From DATMRF01 sp035566435 (lineage in GTDB: Bacteria > Verrucomicrobiota > Verrucomicrobiia > Limisphaerales > UBA8199): DNA of 64,000 bases. The stretch lies in assembly GCA_035566435.1 (NCBI GenBank), contig DATMRF010000108.1, forward strand, positions 1-64,000. The letters are read 5' to 3'. This document shows, one piece after another, positions 36,684 through 45,365 of the stretch. The translations under genes and the position numbers were made by a program. Under the pieces are notes generated by a model. That model searched no databases, was not told the DNA's origin, and saw only the letters and a list, made by a program, of their open reading frames with translations. The first letter of the stretch is position 1, and every line of letters starts with the position of its first letter.

Positions 36684-37817
36684 TCAGGCCGATTTGCGTT
36701 CCGCGGAGCGGGTAGGGATGCCCGCCGTGCGGCCTAATTCTCGATGAATGCGCGCCACGCGTTCGATCTGTCCTTTGGCCGCGAACCGCTCGTAAAAGCC
36801 TTCGTTGCGGAAGTCCCGGACGCGCTCGGTCCACAGCGCGAGCTTCCGGCTCCAGCGTTCGATTCGATCATCAGCAGTGTCGGGATCCTGTGCCGACAAG
36901 TCGGCGCACACACGCAACATCGCCTTCAGCGTGACCGGCTTTGTAACCATGTAATTGTCGTTACCCCAGGCCTCTCCGAACACGCTCGAGGCCGCCTTGA
37001 GAAAGTCCCGCGCCGTGGCGTAGTAGCGTGCCGCCACCTGGCGATCCGTTCCCTGTGGCTCGATTTCGCGCCAGGCCTGCTTTACCCAGCGATGGATTTC
37101 ATTGAATAACTCTGCCTGGAGGATCCATTTCTCCTGCTTGCTGCGGCCTCCCAACCGGTTGATGCGGTAGCGCAACGGGCTGTCGCTTTCGCTGTACAGC
37201 ATTTCCACAATCCTGGCCGCAAACCGCCGGTCCGGTTCCGCCCAGGACACCCGCTCGTAAAGATCGACCAGGTGGCTCTTGTTGATGCGCGTCGGTGTCG
37301 AGTTGATGATCACGAACATTTCCGTCGCAAAATCCTCGCTCCGGCCGTCGAAAATGACACAGGGCACGAAAATGGATTTGGCCTCCTCCGGATGCGTGCG
37401 TTCGTAGAAGCTCAAGGCCGCCAGTCGGTGCTGGCCGTCGATAATCAGGAACTTCTCATCCGGTTGATGCAACTGCCCCACCGTGTCGTCCGCGTACAGC
37501 GGCTGAAAGCGAAGTGTCTGCGACGTGAACAGAAGCACAGTGCCAGGGATGGGGGGCTGGGTGATCGCGGTTTCGTAAAAGTTCCGGATTGCCTTTACCT
37601 TGGAGCGCGAAAGAGACCGTTGAAATGCTTTTTCGCTGCGTTCGATGCGTGCGATGAATTGCGCGACGTCGTCTTCCGGCGCGACCTCCTCGGGTTTGAT
37701 TTCCTCACCCTCGTCGTAAAATCGGCTGATGAATCGCACCCGGGACAGTAACTCCTCGGAGGGGTACGCCGCAAAATAGAACACCGCGTCTTTCTGTCGA
37801 ATCTGTGTCGCCACCAT
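36684..37817 (-). CDS. DGQHR-domain protein (DndB-like), orphan
   Basis: About 377 residues from the ATG at 37817. The signature LIIDGQHRLAAL (DGQHR at 127-131) and INSTPTRINKSHLVDLYE match the DGQHR/DndB family, whose best known members regulate DNA phosphorothioation (dnd) gene clusters. The full length suggests an intact gene. None of dndA, dndC, dndD, dndE, ssp genes or a restriction partner lies within the window, so it is an orphan here. Whether it regulates modification, or has another DNA-related task, cannot be told. Confidence 0.85.
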   Translation of the reverse strand: MVATQIRQKDAVFYFAAYPSEELLSRVRFISRFYDEGEEIKPEEVAPEDDVAQFIARIERSEKAFQRSLSRSKVKAIRNFYETAITQPPIPGTVLLFTSQTLRFQPLYADDTVGQLHQPDEKFLIIDGQHRLAALSFYERTHPEEAKSIFVPCVIFDGRSEDFATEMFVIINSTPTRINKSHLVDLYERVSWAEPDRRFAARIVEMLYSESDSPLRYRINRLGGRSKQEKWILQAELFNEIHRWVKQAWREIEPQGTDRQVAARYYATARDFLKAASSVFGEAWGNDNYMVTKPVTLKAMLRVCADLSAQDPDTADDRIERWSRKLALWTERVRDFRNEGFYERFAAKGQIERVARIHRELGRTAGIPTRSAERKSA

Positions 37818-38064
37818 ATTCGTGCACCTTTCGTTCAATCGTTTAAGAGCCAGATTTCTACCGCCTGATAGTTATAGCTACACCCGAGCCGGGGTGAAGA
37901 CAAGCGCAGGCCCATCTCGGTTTGTGCACGGTTTGCTGGATTTCCTTGTGCGATTGGTTTCATCCTCCAAATCGAGCAGGTTGTCCCAGAATCCAAGCAA
38001 CCGGTCACAAATTCGAGGTGAGTAAGCCATCCAGGCGTAAACTCAATCCCAAGAAGCACGCACT

Positions 38065-38502
38065 ATGCACTCGAAAAAGATCGTTGGAATTGATTGGGGG
38101 CCCGCTCCCGAGCGCCCGAGTATCATCCCGCTACATGCGGCCGCGATGTGCTCGCCGGAACCTGCGCAAATCACCATCCGCCATCCCGGCACCGGCGAGG
38201 ATGTCCTCCCTTTCACCTCAGGGACATCGGAACGAAACCAAACAACCCTCTTGCCTCGCTACGACACGAAAACGAACCGATGCGAGTTCGCGGTCTTCCT
38301 CGGGCTCGGTTTGACCGCGCTCGCTTTGATCGGCAGCACCTTGCTTGAAAGCGGCCGGTTTGCTGAGAATCGGGATGCCATTACGGCGGTCCTGGTATCG
38401 GGGCAGCTTGATTCAACACAGCTGGCCTGCTGTCCCACCAATCATGGCGCTACGAACGTGACGGTTATACCCGCCGCGGCACGCAGCGAACGGGCGAGTT
38501 GA
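38065..38502 (+). CDS. hypothetical small membrane protein
   Basis: 145 residues. A hydrophilic N-terminal half (Pro-rich, RHPGTGEDVLPFTSG) leads to one membrane helix near residues 74-92 (EFAVFLGLGLTALALIGS) and a short tail. It starts at the ATG at 38065 with no obvious ribosome-binding site. It is 49 bp upstream of the LytS-type kinase and may belong to the same transcript. Not recognised; moderate doubt that it is expressed. Confidence 0.4.
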   Translation: MHSKKIVGIDWGPAPERPSIIPLHAAAMCSPEPAQITIRHPGTGEDVLPFTSGTSERNQTTLLPRYDTKTNRCEFAVFLGLGLTALALIGSTLLESGRFAENRDAITAVLVSGQLDSTQLACCPTNHGATNVTVIPAAARSERAS

Positions 38503-38551
38503 CAAAATACGCGACAATCAGGCTGCCCGTGGGTAAGATCCGGGCACAAAC

Positions 38552-39667
38552 ATGCCACTGAGTTCGCGCATCAAAGAGGGGCTATTCTGGGGCGGCCTGG
38601 TATTCGGGCTCTATACGCTGTTTGCCCTGTTATCGGCGGGCGGCGGCTACGTCTGCCAGATGGGCACTGAGCAGCCGTTCGCGTGGGGCCCGTTGATTCG
38701 CCAGGAGCTGAAGGACTGGTATGCGTGTGGCGTGCTCTCGGTTGGGGTGTTTTGGTTCTGCGGCCGGAACCGCCTCGAGCCGGGCCGAACTCGCCGCTGG
38801 GTAGCCATTCACCTGGCCGCTAGCCTGGCCTTTTCCTGCGCCTATGCGCTGCTCACCGCCTGGCTTGTCGCTGGCGAGCGCTCGGTCATGTACCCCGGCA
38901 AAATCCTCACGTTCTCGTACCTCATCAAGGCGGTCGGCATCCATTACTGTGTGACGAACTTGATCATGTACTGGCTCGTGGTGTTCGCTCACTTGGGTTG
39001 GCATTACTACCAGCGCTATCGCGAGCGCGAATTGCAAACCGCCGAACTGCAGCGCGAGTTGGTAGAAGCCCGCCTCAATGCTCTGCGGATGCAGCTCAAT
39101 CCTCATTTCTTATTTAACACGCTCCATGCGGTTTCCGCCTTGATCCACGAGAATCCGGAGGCAGCCGACCTCGTCGTCGCGCGCCTGAGCGAACTGCTCC
39201 GTTTAAGCCTTGACCAATCCAAACCACAAGAGGTCCCGCTGAGCGAAGAACTGGCTTTCCTCGACCGTTATCTCGACATCGAACAGATCCGCTTCACCGA
39301 CCGACTAAAGGTGAACAGGGAAATCGACCCAGGCGTTCAGCAGGCGCTGGTCCCTTACTTAATTTTGCAGCCGCTGGTCGAAAACGCCATCCGTCATGGA
39401 ATCGAACCTCGCGAAGACCTCGGCCATCTGGGCATCCGCGCACACCGCAGCAACAGCCGGCTCGAATTGCGAATTAGCGACAACGGCGCCGGCCTGACGC
39501 CGGGGAATACTCCGTCGGAGCGTGAGGGGATCGGCCTTTCGAACACACGGTCACGCCTGCGGCATCTGTATGGGGATGACTTTCGTTTCGAACTCGCCGA
39601 AGCAAGCGGTGGCGGGCTGGAGGCGTGCATTGACATCCCCTTCCGGACCGCTCAGAACGCCAATTGA
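38552..39667 (+). CDS. LytS/YehU-family sensor histidine kinase
   Basis: 371 residues. Four membrane helices in the first ~155 residues, then a coiled coil (YRERELQTAELQREL) and the His_kinase domain with H185 in MQLNPHFLFNTLHAVS. The ATPase domain has LVENAIRHGIEP, ISDNGAGL and GIGLSNTRSRLRHLYGD. It phosphorylates the LytTR regulator encoded directly downstream. Typical inputs of this family are membrane stress or small extracellular compounds, unknown here. Confidence 0.94.
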   Translation: MPLSSRIKEGLFWGGLVFGLYTLFALLSAGGGYVCQMGTEQPFAWGPLIRQELKDWYACGVLSVGVFWFCGRNRLEPGRTRRWVAIHLAASLAFSCAYALLTAWLVAGERSVMYPGKILTFSYLIKAVGIHYCVTNLIMYWLVVFAHLGWHYYQRYRERELQTAELQRELVEARLNALRMQLNPHFLFNTLHAVSALIHENPEAADLVVARLSELLRLSLDQSKPQEVPLSEELAFLDRYLDIEQIRFTDRLKVNREIDPGVQQALVPYLILQPLVENAIRHGIEPREDLGHLGIRAHRSNSRLELRISDNGAGLTPGNTPSEREGIGLSNTRSRLRHLYGDDFRFELAEASGGGLEACIDIPFRTAQNAN

Positions 39668-39675
39668 TACCGCGC

Positions 39676-40461
39676 ATGCCCGGCGAAGCGAAAATCCGCG
39701 CCATAATCGTCGATGACGAAGCTCCCGCGCGGTCGCGCATCCGGCAGTTGGTAAAGCACGAGGCCGATTTCGAAATCGTCGCCGATTGCTCGAACGGACG
39801 GCAAGCTGTCGAGGTCATCCGCCGCGAGAAACCGGACTTGGCGTTCCTTGACGTTCAAATGCCGGGCCTCACCGGCATGGAAGTCTGCGAAACCCTCGCG
39901 GCAGCCGATCTCATACCCCCGTTGGTGATCTTTGTCACGGCCTATGATGCCTACGCGCTCAAGGCGTTTGAGGTTCATGCCCTCGATTATCTGCTCAAGC
40001 CGTTTGATCGCGAACGGTTCAAAAAAGCGATTGGCCGTGCCCGCGAGCAATTGGTTCGCGTCCGGGCGGGTGGCGCCGACCCGCGCCTGGCCGCTCTGCT
40101 GGAGGATCTGCGGGCCGGCGTGAAAAGGGCGGACCGCCTGGTCCTAAAGGAGAATGGCCGGGTGATCTTCGTGAGCACAGAAACCATTGATTGGATCGAG
40201 GCCGACGGTAATTACGTCCGACTCCACGCCGGTGCCGAGTCGCATTACGTGCGCGACACCCTGGCGGGGATGGAAACCCAGTTGCCGCGCGAGAATTTTA
40301 TGCGGATCAGCCGTTCGCTGCTCGTCAACCTCGATCGGGTGAAAGAGCTCCAGCCCCATTTTTACGGCGATTATGTGGTGATCCTGCGGGATGGGTCCAA
40401 GCTCAACATGACCCGCAACTACCGCGACCGCCTCGAAGCCATCCTCGCCCGCCGCCCCTGA
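39676..40461 (+). CDS. LytTR-family response regulator
   Basis: 261 residues. Receiver domain with the acidic pair in IVDDEAPARSR, the phospho-acceptor D59 in LAFLDVQMPG and the conserved Lys in YLLKPFDRERF. The C-terminal LytTR DNA-binding domain (about 153-255) contains VDWIEADGNYVRLHA-type sequence and FMRISRSLLVNLDRV. The ATG at 39676 is 8 bp after the kinase stop; a TTG overlapping that stop (39664) is an alternative. It is the cognate partner of the LytS-type kinase. Confidence 0.94.
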   Translation: MPGEAKIRAIIVDDEAPARSRIRQLVKHEADFEIVADCSNGRQAVEVIRREKPDLAFLDVQMPGLTGMEVCETLAAADLIPPLVIFVTAYDAYALKAFEVHALDYLLKPFDRERFKKAIGRAREQLVRVRAGGADPRLAALLEDLRAGVKRADRLVLKENGRVIFVSTETIDWIEADGNYVRLHAGAESHYVRDTLAGMETQLPRENFMRISRSLLVNLDRVKELQPHFYGDYVVILRDGSKLNMTRNYRDRLEAILARRP

Positions 40462-40488
40462 GTGACTTCAGGGCGCGAAGGTGGGCAG

Positions 40489-40510
40489 GGCAGTTTGTCC
40501 TCAAACGGCC
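40489..40510. repeat. short palindrome with TCCT loop
   Basis: GGCAGTTTG, loop TCCT, CAAACGGCC: stem with one A/G mismatch. It shares the TCCT loop and a G-rich left flank with the hairpin at 60180-60201, though the arm sequences differ. Confidence 0.65.
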
Positions 40511-40590
40511 GTGCTCTCGTGCGCCGACCCACAAGCTCTCGACCGGAACGATTCAGTTGAAAATGGGGAGCGCGCCCGCCCCGGGCGCAG

Positions 40591-40613
40591 TGGTTGGCGC
40601 CTCGCCAACCACA
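40591..40613. repeat. short perfect palindrome
   Basis: GTGGTTGGCG, loop CCT, CGCCAACCAC: a perfect 10-bp stem. It lies in a gene gap and may be a dispersed repeat or terminator. Confidence 0.75.
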
Positions 40614-40710
40614 TCCCGGAGTCAATTCGAGCCACGACTTTAGCGAGTTCGCGCTCCCGTTCCCAACTGCATAGACACTGCTCAACGTCCGGGCGACCCA
40701 TACAATCTGC

Positions 40711-40731
40711 GGCGCGTTGAGACAACGCGCC
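40711..40731. repeat. short palindrome, family A variant
   Basis: GGCGCGTTG, loop AGA, CAACGCGCC, followed by CTACC. Compared with 1522-1543 the arm reads TTG/CAA instead of CTG/CAG, so the change is compensated and the stem stays perfect. Confidence 0.8.
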
Positions 40732-40902
40732 CTACCTGGGCCTATTTTGTCTTGCGCAAAGCAATATTGTGTTGGATTGTCCTGAAAACTTGGTTCCCGG
40801 CTGGTTGACCTAAAAATGCGAAACCCAACGGCCTATCGCTACGAAGCCAAAGTTGCTGCAGCGCGCCTGTGGCATTCCGTAACGTCAGGGCTCTGCGCGG
40901 AC

Positions 40903-40937
40903 ATTCAGCCTTCTGCCTTCTGCATTCCACCTTCCTC
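40903..40937 (+). repeat. heptanucleotide array abutting antiporter start codon
   Basis: Five units of 7 nt: ATTCAGC, CTTCTGC, CTTCTGC, ATTCCAC and CTTCCTC. The array ends exactly at 40937 and the ATG begins at 40938, so it occupies the ribosome-binding region; no purine-rich Shine-Dalgarno is present. Confidence 0.8.
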
Positions 40938-42206
40938 ATGACCGGCCCGCAACTCTCAGCCGCGTTCTTTTTCCAGATGTTCATCATCCTGGGAGCATGC
41001 CGGCTGGTCGGCATGATGTCGCGCCGGCTGGGTCAGCCGCAGGTAGTGGGGGAAATGATCGCCGGCGTCTTTCTCGGGCCGTCCTTGCTGGGGTTCTTCT
41101 CTCCGGACCTGCAGCAACTGATCTTTCCCAAGGATTCGCTCAAGGTCCTCTATGTCGGCGCACAACTTGGGGTTGGGTTGTACATGTTTCTGGTGGGCGT
41201 TGAATTCGATGTCGCGACCTTCCGCAGCCGGGCGCGGAGCGCCGCAGCGGTTTCTTTCGCCGGGATGGCTGCGCCGTTTGTGTTCGGAGGAGCGCTAGCG
41301 GTCGGATTGATCAAGGTGCCGGGGTTGTTCTCAGAGAAAGCGACGCTGGTTGAGGCGATGCTTTTTTTGGGAGCCGCGATGTCGATCACCGCGTTCCCGA
41401 TGCTGGCACGGATCATTTATGAACGTGGCTTGACCGGCACGCCACTGGGCACACTCGCCCTGGCCGCGGGGGCTATTGGAGATGCGGGCGCCTGGTGCGT
41501 TTTGGCGATCGTGCTCGCCAGCTTCGGCGCCGGGCCGATGGTCGCCGTCAAGGCTATCGCCGGCGGCTTCATCTATGCGATTGTGGTGCTGACCATCGGT
41601 CGCAAACTGCTGGCTCGGCTCGAGATTGCGGCCCAACGCGCGGGTCAGATTACCCCCACTTTGCTTGCGCTCACGTTGCTGCTTTTCATGCTGGCAGTGT
41701 GGACAACGGACAGCATTGGAATTCACGCCGTTTTTGGCGGATTCCTGCTCGGGATCGCCATGCCGCGCGGCTTTTTCGCCCGTGAACTTCAGCGCCAGCT
41801 CGAGCCCTTCGCCGTCGTGTTTCTGCTCCCGATGTTTTTCACCTTTTCGGGCCTTAACACCCGGCTGGACATGGTCAACAGCCCTCAACTGCTGCTGATC
41901 GCGGCGGCGGTGATTCTGGCCTCTTGCGTGGGCAAGGGCGGCGCGTGCTGGGCCGCAGCGCGTCTTAACGGTGAAGATAATCGCACCGCGCTGGCTGTGG
42001 GCACGCTGATGAACTCCCGCGGGCTGATGGAATTGATCATCATCAATATCGGCTTGCAGAAAGGGGTAATTCAGCCGGCCCTATTTTCGATCATGGTGCT
42101 CATGGCAATTGTCACCACCCTGATGGCCACACCGTTGTTCGAATGGGTATATGGCCGCCACGCCCGTAAAGTCGGGGCGTTGGGCGCTGCCCCAGCGCAG
42201 GCTTAG
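40938..42206 (+). CDS. cation:proton antiporter (CPA2-type)
   Basis: About 423 residues and 12-13 predicted membrane helices. Exchanges Na+ or K+ for protons across the inner membrane. N-terminal GRxLGQPxVVGEMIAGVFLGPSLLG-type sequence (here SRRLGQPQVVGEMIAGV) and SITAFPMLARIIYERG are typical of the Na_H_Exchanger domain. The protein ends after the transmembrane core, with no TrkA-N or Usp domain. Start at the ATG at 40938; the frame open upstream from 40869 includes the repeat array. Confidence 0.93.
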   Translation: MTGPQLSAAFFFQMFIILGACRLVGMMSRRLGQPQVVGEMIAGVFLGPSLLGFFSPDLQQLIFPKDSLKVLYVGAQLGVGLYMFLVGVEFDVATFRSRARSAAAVSFAGMAAPFVFGGALAVGLIKVPGLFSEKATLVEAMLFLGAAMSITAFPMLARIIYERGLTGTPLGTLALAAGAIGDAGAWCVLAIVLASFGAGPMVAVKAIAGGFIYAIVVLTIGRKLLARLEIAAQRAGQITPTLLALTLLLFMLAVWTTDSIGIHAVFGGFLLGIAMPRGFFARELQRQLEPFAVVFLLPMFFTFSGLNTRLDMVNSPQLLLIAAAVILASCVGKGGACWAAARLNGEDNRTALAVGTLMNSRGLMELIIINIGLQKGVIQPALFSIMVLMAIVTTLMATPLFEWVYGRHARKVGALGAAPAQA

Positions 42207-42269
42207 AAGATTTCCTGGGCCGGGCGTCCCTATCAAACCCTCAAGAGCCCCCAAGCGGGGCTGCGCTCG

Positions 42270-42494
42270 TCAAGCTTTCCTGGCAGTTCCAACGCAGCCG
42301 GGGCGCCTCAAAACAAACGAAGCCGTGTCGTAATCCTCGTCCTTCCGAACCCACAGCTCGGGGTAGGAGGGCACGCCGGAGGGTTCATCGTAGTCGAGTT
42401 GGTGGACGATATCACAGGCCACGCCCATGCCGAGCAATCTGCTTCGGACTTGCTGTAATTTCGCCAGATCAGAGCCGCCAAGTAACAGTTTCAT
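42270..42494 (-). CDS. small DUF2007-like protein
   Basis: 74 residues. MKLLLGGSDLAKLQQVRSRL is followed by LGMGVACDIV and PELWVRKDEDYDTA, the pattern of DUF2007 (putative signal-transducing, ferredoxin-like alpha/beta fold). The start is the ATG at 42494; the frame open upstream to 42599 is not family-like. It is a lone minus-strand gene between the antiporter and leuD. The function is unknown. Confidence 0.7.
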   Translation of the reverse strand: MKLLLGGSDLAKLQQVRSRLLGMGVACDIVHQLDYDEPSGVPSYPELWVRKDEDYDTASFVLRRPGCVGTARKA

Positions 42495-42603
42495 AAAACA
42501 GCCTGCAAGATACTCGCACGAAGCGAAGCAAAAGTTCAACACGGGGTAACTGCCAATTTCGATCCAGGGGATTCCCCGAGAGGCCTGCGACGATCGCACC
42601 TTG

Positions 42604-42635
42604 CCCCATCACTCCGTTACTCTTTCACTCCCTAG
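42604..42635 (+). repeat. octanucleotide array, CTCCATCA type
   Basis: Four units of 8 nt: CCCCATCA, CTCCGTTA, CTCTTTCA and CTCCCTAG. Same unit type as 32120-32175 (CCCCATCA then CTCCATCA) and 24761-24792. It lies in the gap upstream of leuD. Confidence 0.8.
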
Positions 42636-42688
42636 TCGCGCCTCGAAATCTGGTTGAAATGTTCTTCCGCACACCCCAAACTTCCGCC

Positions 42689-43237
42689 ATGCAATCTGTC
42701 TTTTCAGGCCCGGTTTACGTAGTGCGCGACAACATCGATACCGACCAGATTATCCCGGCGCAGTACTTGAACCTCGTGCCCACCATTCCTGACGAGTATG
42801 AGAAGCTCGGCTCGTATGCGCTTTGCGGCTTGCCCGAGTCGCTTTACCCAGTCCGTTACGTCAATGAAGGTCAGGTCGACAGCGAATATCCTATCGTGGT
42901 TGGCGGCCGCAACTTTGGCTGCGGCAGCTCCCGCGAGCACGCCCCCATCGCCCTCGGGTCTGCGGGCTGCAAAGTCGTCCTTGCGGAGGGTTTTGCCCGC
43001 ATCTTCTTCCGCAACTGCGTCGCCACGGGAGAGCTCTACCCGTGCGAATGTATCGAACGCCTTTGTGACGTCCTCAAACATGGTGACGTTGTGACCGTGG
43101 ACCTCGATGCCGGAACCGTCACGGTGGAGGCCACCGGCAAGGTATATAAATTCAAACCGCTTGGCGAAGTCCGTCCCGTGGTGGATGCGGGCGGCCTGTT
43201 TAATTATGCGCGTAAGACTGGGATGATCGCGAAGTAA
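42689..43237 (+). CDS. leuD: 3-isopropylmalate dehydratase small subunit
   Basis: 182 residues. With LeuC it forms isopropylmalate isomerase of leucine synthesis (or a homoaconitase-type enzyme). RDNIDTDQIIPAQYL and GRNFGCGSSREHAPIAL are the family blocks; the swivelling domain is complete. The ATG at 42689 matches the usual start; the upstream ATG-like frame from 42659 adds ten unlike residues. No leuC or leuB lies within the window, so the subunit gene is separated from its partner. Confidence 0.93.
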   Translation: MQSVFSGPVYVVRDNIDTDQIIPAQYLNLVPTIPDEYEKLGSYALCGLPESLYPVRYVNEGQVDSEYPIVVGGRNFGCGSSREHAPIALGSAGCKVVLAEGFARIFFRNCVATGELYPCECIERLCDVLKHGDVVTVDLDAGTVTVEATGKVYKFKPLGEVRPVVDAGGLFNYARKTGMIAK

Positions 43238-43247
43238 GGTGTTTTGT

Positions 43248-43370
43248 TGTCAGGTTTTCAGGTTGTCGAGTCATCGAGCCGGACGCCAATCTGGGCGCGA
43301 ATGGTTAATTCGCCGCGCACAAGCGCTCTGCGGCTTGAGAACTTGAAAACCTGACAATTTGAAAACCCTG
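43248..43370. repeat. inverted octanucleotide arrays between leuD and GH20
   Basis: Left: TGTCAGGT, TTTCAGGT, TGTCGAGT and CATCGAGC (43248-43279). Right: CGGCTTGA, GAACTTGA, AAACCTGA, CAATTTGA and AAACCCTG (43331-43370). TGTCAGGTTTTCAGGTT at the left is the near reverse complement of the right array, so the whole gap is an inverted repeat. The GH20 frame begins with a TTG inside the right array. Confidence 0.85.
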
Positions 43371-45302
43371 CCCCTTCTCCCCTACCCACGCACCGTCAAC
43401 CGTCATCCGGGGTCCTACCTGCTGCCCGCAAACGGAGTCCTGCACCTGGAGGCCTCGTTGCCCCGCGACACCGTGTTGCTCCCTGTGGCCGAGCGGCTGC
43501 AATCGGCTGCCGAAGCTGCTGGTACCAAACTGGAGCTCGTTACTGGGCCGGCTACGCACCCACGCCTGGCGCTCCGCGCGGGCCAAAGCAACACCGCCCC
43601 AGACCATCCGGACGGTTATTCGCTCTCAATCACCCAGCGCGGCGTCGCCATCCAATACCGGTACGAAGGCGGCCTTCGGGCAGCCACTGCAACCCTGCGC
43701 CAGCTTCTGCGCGAATACGGCCGCAGTCTGCCATTCCTCACGGTTCGCGATTTCGCCGATTTTCCGCGTCGCGGCGTCATGTTGGATATTTCCCGGGGAC
43801 GGGTGCCTAACCTGCAGACCTTATTTGACCTCGTTGACCATTTGGCCGATTTCAAGATCAACGAGTTCCAACTTTACACGGAACACACCTTCGCGTATCG
43901 CCGATATGAACCGATCTGGAGTGGTTGGGGGCCGTTGACCGGGGAGGAAATCCTAAAACTGGATGCTCGCTGCCGTAAACTCGGAATTGACCTGGTTCCG
44001 AACCAGAATTCGTTTGGACACCTCCGGTATTGGCTGGAGTATCCGCCCCTAAAGCACCTCGCCGAAGTCGGAAAACCCTACGAGGGGGCCGACGGCACTT
44101 TCCTGCGCTACCCGACAACGCTCGCCCCGAACCATCCCGGGACCCTGCCCTTCCTGCGCGGACTTTACGATGAACTGCTGCCTCATTTCGCCAGCCGGCG
44201 GTTTAATGTGGGGTGCGACGAGACCTGGGACATTGGCCGGGGTCAAAGCAAGGCCCTGTGCGAGGCTCGGGGCAAAGGCCGGGTCTATGTCGATTTCCTT
44301 AGCAAGATCTATGGCGAGGTCTCCGCCCGCGGACGCCAGATGATGTTTTGGGGCGACATCATCCTGCATCACCCAGAGCTTATCCGCGAACTGCCGAGGA
44401 ATGTCATCGCTTTGAACTGGGGTTACGAATCGAACCATCCGTTCGAACACGAAGCCGGTTTGTTTGCGAAATCGAGGATGGCGTTCTATGTGTGCCCGGG
44501 AACTTCCACCTGGATGACATTGGTCGGCCGCCACGATAATGCCTTTGAAAATTTGCGCCAGGCCGCGAGATCCGGACACAAGCATGGGGCGGTCGGGTAC
44601 CTAAACACCGATTGGGGCGACGGCGGCCATCCCCAACCTCTGGCCGTTAGTTACCTGCCCTACCTCGTGGGAGCAGCTTTGAGCTGGTGTGAGCAGGCCT
44701 TCGATGAAAAACGGCTGGTCGCAGTCCTCAGCCGGGACGTCTTTTGCGATCCCTCCCAACGCGCCGCTTCCGCCGCTCTGGCGCTCGGTTTCGCCCATCG
44801 TAAATTCAACCACCTCCAGCCTAACGTCACACCGTTTGGCGCGGTCATCGCTGCCCCGGTGCCGAAGACTCGCGAAATACCCTGCCGTGACGGCCTTAAG
44901 TATTACGCGCGCATTCCGGAAAGGAACATCCGCGCCGCGATGGATGAAGTGGAAACGCAGCGCCGCTTGCTCTTTCGTGCGCGACCTGCGACCCGGCTGG
45001 GCAATGTCCTTACCGTTGAACTCGACATGGCCGCCCGTATGGCAATTCAATCCTGCAAAATCATGCTTTGGCAGCAGGCGCTGGCGGCCGGGAGGGGTTC
45101 CCGCGCACGTCAAGGGGCCCGCACCGCTATCCGCGAACTGCGCGAACTCGACAGCGATTTCCGCGTTTATTGGCCACTCCGTAACAAGGGAACGACAGAA
45201 AAATGCTCCGCCTTCCTCCGCTGGCGGATCGATGATTACCTCCAAGGGCGCCTTCATTTTCCACCCGACGAGGCTCGATCATCCTGCCCGATCCGTAGGT
45301 GA
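43359..45302 (+). CDS. glycoside hydrolase family 20 (beta-N-acetylhexosaminidase-like)
   Basis: About 647 residues. A GH20b-like N-terminal domain is followed by a TIM barrel starting at FPRRGVMLDISRGRVP. The catalytic Asp-Glu pair is D287-E288 in NVGCDETWD. HGAVGYLNTDWGDGG and a helical C-terminal third follow. No signal peptide is visible, so it may act in the cytoplasm or periplasm on N-acetylhexosamine-containing glycans. The best start is the TTG at 43359, inside an octamer repeat and without a Shine-Dalgarno, so the start is uncertain. Confidence 0.88.
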   Translation: MKTLPLLPYPRTVNRHPGSYLLPANGVLHLEASLPRDTVLLPVAERLQSAAEAAGTKLELVTGPATHPRLALRAGQSNTAPDHPDGYSLSITQRGVAIQYRYEGGLRAATATLRQLLREYGRSLPFLTVRDFADFPRRGVMLDISRGRVPNLQTLFDLVDHLADFKINEFQLYTEHTFAYRRYEPIWSGWGPLTGEEILKLDARCRKLGIDLVPNQNSFGHLRYWLEYPPLKHLAEVGKPYEGADGTFLRYPTTLAPNHPGTLPFLRGLYDELLPHFASRRFNVGCDETWDIGRGQSKALCEARGKGRVYVDFLSKIYGEVSARGRQMMFWGDIILHHPELIRELPRNVIALNWGYESNHPFEHEAGLFAKSRMAFYVCPGTSTWMTLVGRHDNAFENLRQAARSGHKHGAVGYLNTDWGDGGHPQPLAVSYLPYLVGAALSWCEQAFDEKRLVAVLSRDVFCDPSQRAASAALALGFAHRKFNHLQPNVTPFGAVIAAPVPKTREIPCRDGLKYYARIPERNIRAAMDEVETQRRLLFRARPATRLGNVLTVELDMAARMAIQSCKIMLWQQALAAGRGSRARQGARTAIRELRELDSDFRVYWPLRNKGTTEKCSAFLRWRIDDYLQGRLHFPPDEARSSCPIRR

Positions 45303-45365
45303 TTTGCTTTGCTCAGCGGCGGTTTCTCAAGTAGTGATAATACTGCAGCGCCAATCAACGAAATT

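Larger units (their letters stand above)
40462..40937. other. intergenic region with three palindromes and a heptamer array
   Basis: It contains hairpins at 40489-40510, 40591-40613 and 40711-40731 and the 7-nt array at 40903-40937, annotated separately. No gene is seen. The antiporter promoter should be here. Confidence 0.6.

Noticed and set aside
36684..37817. A DNA phosphorothioation (Dnd) defence island
   Set aside because: Only the DGQHR protein is present; no cysteine desulfurase, DndC, DndD, DndE, Ssp or restriction gene is in the window.
40591..40613. An intrinsic terminator
   Set aside because: The stem is perfect, but no run of T follows on either strand; a dispersed palindrome is equally likely, so it is listed only as a repeat.
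43248..43370. A CRISPR array
   Set aside because: Repeat units are 8 nt, contiguous and degenerate, with no unique spacers and no cas genes.
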